Of a stretch of DNA of 47,274 bases, positions 43,748-47,274 are shown in pieces. The position numbers and the translations under genes are program-made. The notes under the pieces were generated by a model. It worked only from the letters and a program-made list of their open reading frames with translations, did not search any database and was not told the origin of the DNA. How positions within the stretch are numbered: the first letter of the stretch is position 1; each line of letters starts with the position of its first letter. This stretch comes from Fidelibacterota bacterium (GTDB lineage Bacteria > Fidelibacterota > UBA8477 > JABMPR01): NCBI GenBank assembly GCA_024278595.1, contig JAJRSW010000010.1, forward strand, positions 1 to 47,274. Reading direction: 5' to 3'.

Positions 43748-45154
43748 TTGAATAATTACATCACCCTCCCGCTCTGGGGCTTTGCCATACTGGTGTTATT
43801 CGCTGCTGTCATGGTCCTGGATCGAATGCTCATGCCCGGTTTACGCTGGTATCTCCGTAGACGGGTTAAAAAGGTCATGGATGAGGTCAGTAGTCGGCTT
43901 GATATCGAGATCCGGCCGTTCCAGTTGACCCGCCGTCAGGGCCTCATTGATCAGTTGGTCTTTGATGACCAGGTCATTGAGGCAGTCAAGCTGTACGCAG
44001 CCGAGAATGAAATGCCCATGGCCATTGCCCAGGAAAAAGCCAAGCGTTATGCCAGTGAGATCGTCCCGGCCTTTAATGCTTATGTCTATTTCCGGTTTGG
44101 GTACTGGTTGGCCCGGAAGGCAGCCCGTTTGATCTATCGGGTCAGGGTTGGTTTTTATGATGACTCTGGCTTAAAGAAGATTCCCCAGGACGCCAGCGTG
44201 GTGTTTGTGATGAACCATCGCAGTAACATGGATTATATTCTGGTTTCGTTCCTGGTCGCTGAAAAGACGGCGTTATCCTATGCCGTGGGTGAATGGGCTC
44301 GGATATGGCCCCTGCAGGGCCTGATCAAATCCATGGGTGCCTTTTTTGTCCGCCGGAACTCGGGCAATCCATTGTATCGGAAGGTTCTGGAGCGTTATGT
44401 ACACCTGGCCACCCGCGCCGGTGTCTGTCAGGCAGTTTATCCTGAGGGCGGATTGACCAAGGATGGCGCTTTTCGAGAGCCCCGCCTGGGCTTCCTGGAT
44501 TATATGCTCCGGGATTTCCATCAGGAATTTGATAAGGATATCGTCTTTGTGCCCGTCGGGATCAACTATGACCGGGTGGTCGAGGATCGCAGTTTGACCC
44601 GGACCCTGGACCGGGAAGCTCCGAAACGCAGTCTGTGGTTTGTGCTAAAGACTACCTTTGGATTTATTTATAAAACGGCCATGTTGTCTCGGAAAAATCG
44701 CTGGAGCCGCTTTGGGTACGCCAGCGTTAATTTCGGACCACCGGTTTCTGTGAAAGAATACTGCGCGTCGAATGGGATTGATTTTAGCCAGTACGAACAG
44801 ACCAAGCGCTTTGAACACGTGAAAGACCTGGCTGACCTATTGATGGAGCGGATCGGGAAGGTGGTGCCCATTCTGCCCATTGCCCTTGTTTCTGAAATTC
44901 TACTGCTCAAACAAAGCGTCTGGACCAGTGAGCTTGAATTAAAGTCCCTGGCCTCACTGAGGATTGATAAATTAAAAGCTATGGGTGCTCCCATTAATAT
45001 AACAACCAGCGCCCGGGAAGGCGTCCTGGCCAACGCTCTGAGTCTACTCATCGGTCGCGGCCTGGTCCTGGAAGAGAAAAACCTGCTCAAGAGCGCCCCG
45101 GAGGCCCTGGTCCTGCTGGAGTACTACGCCAATTCCATCAAGCACTGGCAATAA
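43748..45154 (+). CDS. PlsB-like glycerol-3-phosphate/1-acylglycerol-phosphate acyltransferase
   Basis: A 468-aa membrane-associated acyltransferase. Residues about 8-26 are an N-terminal hydrophobic anchor. The PlsC-type catalytic domain lies in the middle: NHRSNMDY with His157 and Asp162 (HX4D), then GAFFVRRNSGNPLY for glycerol-phosphate binding, YPEGGLTKDG, and FVPVGINYDRVVED. The last 100 residues are helical and unassigned, as in PlsB. It probably makes the first or second acyl transfer of phospholipid synthesis. The start is a TTG at 43748, supported by AAGGA about six bases upstream and by the absence of an earlier in-frame alternative with family similarity. Confidence 0.88.
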   Translation: MNNYITLPLWGFAILVLFAAVMVLDRMLMPGLRWYLRRRVKKVMDEVSSRLDIEIRPFQLTRRQGLIDQLVFDDQVIEAVKLYAAENEMPMAIAQEKAKRYASEIVPAFNAYVYFRFGYWLARKAARLIYRVRVGFYDDSGLKKIPQDASVVFVMNHRSNMDYILVSFLVAEKTALSYAVGEWARIWPLQGLIKSMGAFFVRRNSGNPLYRKVLERYVHLATRAGVCQAVYPEGGLTKDGAFREPRLGFLDYMLRDFHQEFDKDIVFVPVGINYDRVVEDRSLTRTLDREAPKRSLWFVLKTTFGFIYKTAMLSRKNRWSRFGYASVNFGPPVSVKEYCASNGIDFSQYEQTKRFEHVKDLADLLMERIGKVVPILPIALVSEILLLKQSVWTSELELKSLASLRIDKLKAMGAPINITTSAREGVLANALSLLIGRGLVLEEKNLLKSAPEALVLLEYYANSIKHWQ

Positions 45155-45168
45155 CTGCTTGGGCGTGC

Positions 45169-45174
45169 TATAAT
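45169..45174 (+). promoter_or_regulatory. Possible -10 box (TATAAT) before the NYN gene
   Basis: A perfect TATAAT lies 117 bases before the NYN start and just after the acyltransferase stop. The -35 position (TGGCAA, 17 bases upstream) is a poor match. Because this phylum may use other promoter forms, the call is weak. Confidence 0.25.
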
Positions 45175-45188
45175 AGTCTTTCTGGGTG

Positions 45189-45268
45189 GACACGAAGAAT
45201 CTCCCAGGAGGACAGTAGGGTGTAGAACCACAAAATTTTAGCGTTACATGACTTTAGACTTTAGACTA
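45189..45268. repeat. GAAGAATCTC fragment and GACTTTA tandem repeat
   Basis: Two small elements lie in the 136-base gap before the NYN gene. GGACACGAAGAATCTCCC at about 45187-45204 looks like a fragment of the TTCGA/CTCAG-type element in reverse. GACTTTA-GACTTTA-GACTA at 45250-45268 is a tandem heptamer. Neither has a known role. Confidence 0.4.
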
Positions 45269-45290
45269 AAAAAAAGGACCAGAAAATATT

Positions 45291-46058
45291 ATGGAAATCA
45301 ACCTGGCAGTATTAATCGATGGTGATAATATCCCATCAGCTCATGTCAAAGAGATGATGGAGGAGATCGCCAAATACGGCAATCCAACCATCAAAAGAAT
45401 TTACGGGGACTGGACCAAACCCAATTTGGCAAAGTGGAAGAACCTGCTGTTGGAAAACGCCATCACACCCATCCAGCAGTACGGCTATACCACAGGTAAG
45501 AACGCTACAGATTCGGCTATGATTATTGATGCCATGGATATTCTGTACTCAGAAAAAGTAAAAGGCTTCTGTCTGGTTTCCAGTGACAGTGATTTCACCC
45601 GCCTGGCCACCCGCTTACGAGAAGCCGGGATGCAGGTCTATGGCATTGGCGAGAAAAAAACACCTAATCCATTTATCGTGGCCTGTGATAAGTTCATCTA
45701 TATCGAGATCCTCAAAGCGCAATCCGAAGAAAACGAAGAGAAATCAGCGGAGGGTGACCCCCTTAAGAAACCCAGCTTTGATAAGATCACACCCAAAGTG
45801 ATCAACCTAATCACATCGACCATCTCTGATCTGGCCGATGATGAAGGCTGGGCCTTTCTGGGTGATGTGGGTAGTCTTTTACAAAAAAAGGCCCCTAATT
45901 TTGATTCACGAAACTTTGGTTTTCAAAAACTGACCCCCCTGATCAATTCCATCAAAAACTTTGAAGTTGAACGCCGCGAAAATCAGAGCGGCCGTTTGAA
46001 GCTGATCTATGTGAAGAACCGGGAGCAAAAACGCCGTCCCCGGACAAGGCGGTCGTAG
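45291..46058 (+). CDS. NYN domain protein with OST-HTH/LOTUS-like C-terminus
   Basis: A 255-aa cytoplasmic protein. Residues about 4-145 are a NYN (LabA/DUF88) PIN-like nuclease domain with the four acidic positions in order: LIDGDNIP (about 8-15), KNATDSAMIIDAMD (about 69-82), SSDSDFTRLATRL (about 96-108), and IYIEI at the end. Residues about 165-245 form an OST-HTH (LOTUS)-type winged helix (WAFLGDVGSLLQKKAPNFDSRNFGFQKL...INSI), which binds RNA or a protein partner in other systems. A basic tail follows (KRRPRTRRS). The combination implies an RNA-processing enzyme; its target is unknown. It is not in an operon, and a G-run repeat starts two bases after its stop. Confidence 0.92.
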   Translation: MEINLAVLIDGDNIPSAHVKEMMEEIAKYGNPTIKRIYGDWTKPNLAKWKNLLLENAITPIQQYGYTTGKNATDSAMIIDAMDILYSEKVKGFCLVSSDSDFTRLATRLREAGMQVYGIGEKKTPNPFIVACDKFIYIEILKAQSEENEEKSAEGDPLKKPSFDKITPKVINLITSTISDLADDEGWAFLGDVGSLLQKKAPNFDSRNFGFQKLTPLINSIKNFEVERRENQSGRLKLIYVKNREQKRRPRTRRS

Positions 46059-46060
46059 AA

Positions 46061-46131
46061 GGGTTAGGGGTAGGGGGTATAGAGGTAGGGGAGGGGTATA
46101 GGGGTGTAGGGGTATAGGGGTATAGGGGTGT
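46061..46131 (+). repeat. G-run tandem repeat (GGGGTATA/GGGGTGTA units)
   Basis: About 70 bases of GGGGTATA-like units with at least nine runs of three to five G on the plus strand, beginning three bases after the NYN stop. Runs are separated by 1-9 bases, so the strand could form a G-quadruplex, for instance in the 3' end of the NYN mRNA. Confidence 0.8.
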
Positions 46132-46154
46132 GTGTTATCCCGATACGTCACACT

Positions 46155-46322
46155 ACTAAGCAGAGTCGAAGTGCGAAACATCGCAGGTGAAAAGGTCTAT
46201 GGATGTTCGCCAGCCGCACAAAACCCCTCCGCGCCCTCCGCGGTTCAAAAAAAGTCCACCCCAATTAAGCTTTTAAATCTTTGTATTAATGCTAAATTTA
46301 CGCCACGGATTACAAAATTTCG
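46155..46322. repeat. Cluster of three degenerate dispersed elements
   Basis: The 352-base gap 46059-46410 has no gene. After the G-runs it contains AAGCAGAGTCGAAGTGCG (46158-46175, like the TTCGA/CTCAG family), CCCTCCGCGCCCTCCGCGGTT (46225-46245, like the CGYGGTTA family) and TTACGCCACGGATTACAAA (about 46300-46318, the same family in the other orientation). The remainder, to 46410, is plain A+T-rich sequence leading to the next gene. Confidence 0.45.
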
Positions 46323-46410
46323 GAGAGCATTATCGATACTGGTCTGCCAACCTTCCGTTTTGAGGCCCATTTGGGGCAAGCTCGGGGCATTTAACAAATG
46401 GAGGTGAAAG

Positions 46411-47106
46411 ATGGACATGGGATCATTAACAACACTAATGGGTTACCGCTCAGCGCGTGATGGAACACCCACCAAGGATTGGCTGGCAGTTTCTTACCTG
46501 ACCTTACGCCGGGCGATTGGGCTCATGGGCGTCTTGCTGCCGGTCATCCTGGCCGTGGGCTGTTTCCTGCTGGAGGCAACCTGTCTGGGTCTGGAGCAAT
46601 CCATCTCGGCCTACTATGGCACCATCATGCGCAATGTCTTTGTGGGTGTTTTGTTCACCATTGGCTGGTTTCTGTTCTCCTACAAGGGCTACGAAGACAG
46701 GGACGATATGGCCGGTGACCTGGCCTGTGTGTTTGCCCTGGGAATCGCCTTGTTTCCCATTACCAATCCCCAGGTCTGGGTGCAGTACCTGCATCTCTTT
46801 TTTGCGGTAGCTCTGTTTAGCACCCTGGCTTATTTCTCCATTGTATTGTTCACAAAATCAGATGGTGGCCCACCCTCACCCCGTAAAAAGACCCGCAACA
46901 CGGTCTATCGCATCTGTGGTTGGGTCATGCTGGCCTGTATTGCCCTGATCCTGGTCTTCAAGCTCTTCCTCCAGGACACCAGCATCGCCAACCTTAAACC
47001 CACCTTCTGGCTGGAAACCTTCATGCTCTGGGCCTTCGGTGTCTCCTGGATGACCAAGGGCAAGCTGTTGTGGGATGATGTGACGGACGCAGAATTGGTG
47101 GCATAG
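46411..47106 (+). CDS. DUF998-like multi-pass membrane protein
   Basis: A 231-aa integral membrane protein with about six hydrophobic segments (roughly 34-57, 72-91, 102-118, 125-147, 168-187, 201-215). It contains SISAYYGTIMRNVFVGVLF and LFSYKGYEDRDDMAGDLACVFALGIALFP, segments seen in a conserved family of uncharacterised bacterial membrane proteins; resemblance to DUF998 is my best guess. No catalytic residues can be named. A strong GGAGG lies about eight bases before the ATG at 46411. Function unknown. Confidence 0.78.
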   Translation: MDMGSLTTLMGYRSARDGTPTKDWLAVSYLTLRRAIGLMGVLLPVILAVGCFLLEATCLGLEQSISAYYGTIMRNVFVGVLFTIGWFLFSYKGYEDRDDMAGDLACVFALGIALFPITNPQVWVQYLHLFFAVALFSTLAYFSIVLFTKSDGGPPSPRKKTRNTVYRICGWVMLACIALILVFKLFLQDTSIANLKPTFWLETFMLWAFGVSWMTKGKLLWDDVTDAELVA

Positions 47107-47274
47107 GGGTTTATGCGGAACAGCCTAATCATTGTTATAGAAACAGAAAAATAAGTAATGGTTTATAGCGGGTGGTTTGATTTTAGCTTTGAGATAGTTT
47201 GACAATATGGGCATCACCACGTTGAGTGGTCGCTTAACCATCAACGAAATCTTGTCCGCCTTATTTATGTTTTG
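47107..47274. other. Terminal 168 bases, no firm gene
   Basis: Nothing convincing. An ATG at 47207 (+) opens a frame beginning MGITTLSGRLTINEILSALF that runs off the window, and a minus-strand frame is open from the window end to 47125. Either could be a partial gene; neither has recognisable similarity. Confidence 0.3.

Noticed and set aside
47125-47274. Partial minus-strand frame at the window end.
   Set aside because: 150 bases open by chance is unremarkable and the translation is not recognisable.

Overview
The window reads as chromosomal DNA from a Gram-negative, LPS-bearing member of the Fibrobacterota-Chlorobiota-Bacteroidota (FCB) group. The best guess is Candidatus Marinimicrobia (Neomarinimicrobiota) or a close relative such as Calditrichota; this is inference from gene content, not from a marker-gene search. 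The evidence is three proteins with type A C-terminal sorting domains of the type IX secretion system (T9SS), including the typical QNYPNPFNPST signature, plus a PorV/PorQ-family outer-membrane protein, a TonB-dependent receptor with a carboxypeptidase-like N-terminal domain, lipid A genes and a menaquinone/ubiquinone methyltransferase.

Layout. 1-1344 (+): end of a beta-propeller-like protein and a MauE/DoxX-like membrane protein, visibly more A+T-rich than the rest. 1528-20439 (-): one long co-directional run. In transcription order it holds a Gfo/Idh/MocA oxidoreductase, lpxB, a DUF374 acyltransferase, lpxK, trpF-like, yjbR-like, a 2918-aa repetitive surface protein, an HD-GYP phosphodiesterase and a PreP-like M16 protease. 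20709-37356 (+): M32 carboxypeptidase, gpmI, M16 protease, an M1-like lipoprotein protease, a secreted T9SS protein, and a tightly coupled TonB receptor / CXXCH-T9SS protein / PorV cassette ending at a strong two-way terminator. 37513-38232 (-): ubiE/menG. 38502-47106 (+): a membrane methyltransferase-like protein, a sulfatase remnant, DUF2784, an exported isoaspartyl methyltransferase, a T9SS alkaline-phosphatase-superfamily protein, a cysteine synthase with a Cys-rich tail, a CoA-binding remnant, a PlsB-like acyltransferase, a NYN/OST-HTH protein and a multi-pass membrane protein.

How it fits together. Three themes dominate: outer-membrane and lipid A biogenesis; a secreted proteome delivered by T9SS, with PorV as a likely shuttle; and peptide degradation by M16 (two), M1-like and M32 peptidases, consistent with a heterotroph feeding on protein. 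The giant protein (15 choice-of-anchor-D-type repeats, four SdrD B-like domains, a DUF6923-like segment, a DUF11-like end) is probably a stalk or adhesin, and a c-di-GMP phosphodiesterase gene lies just downstream of it.

The intergenic spaces are not blank. Many carry short degenerate elements of several recognisable classes (TTCGA/CTCAG type, CGYGGTTA type, GTAGAGAC-ended palindromes, G-run tandem repeats). No rRNA, tRNA, CRISPR array, insertion sequence or prophage was seen. I found no convincing new defence or mobile system. The best candidates for something less described are the CXXCH/TonB/PorV cassette, the architecture of the giant protein with its unusual leader, and the intergenic element mosaics.
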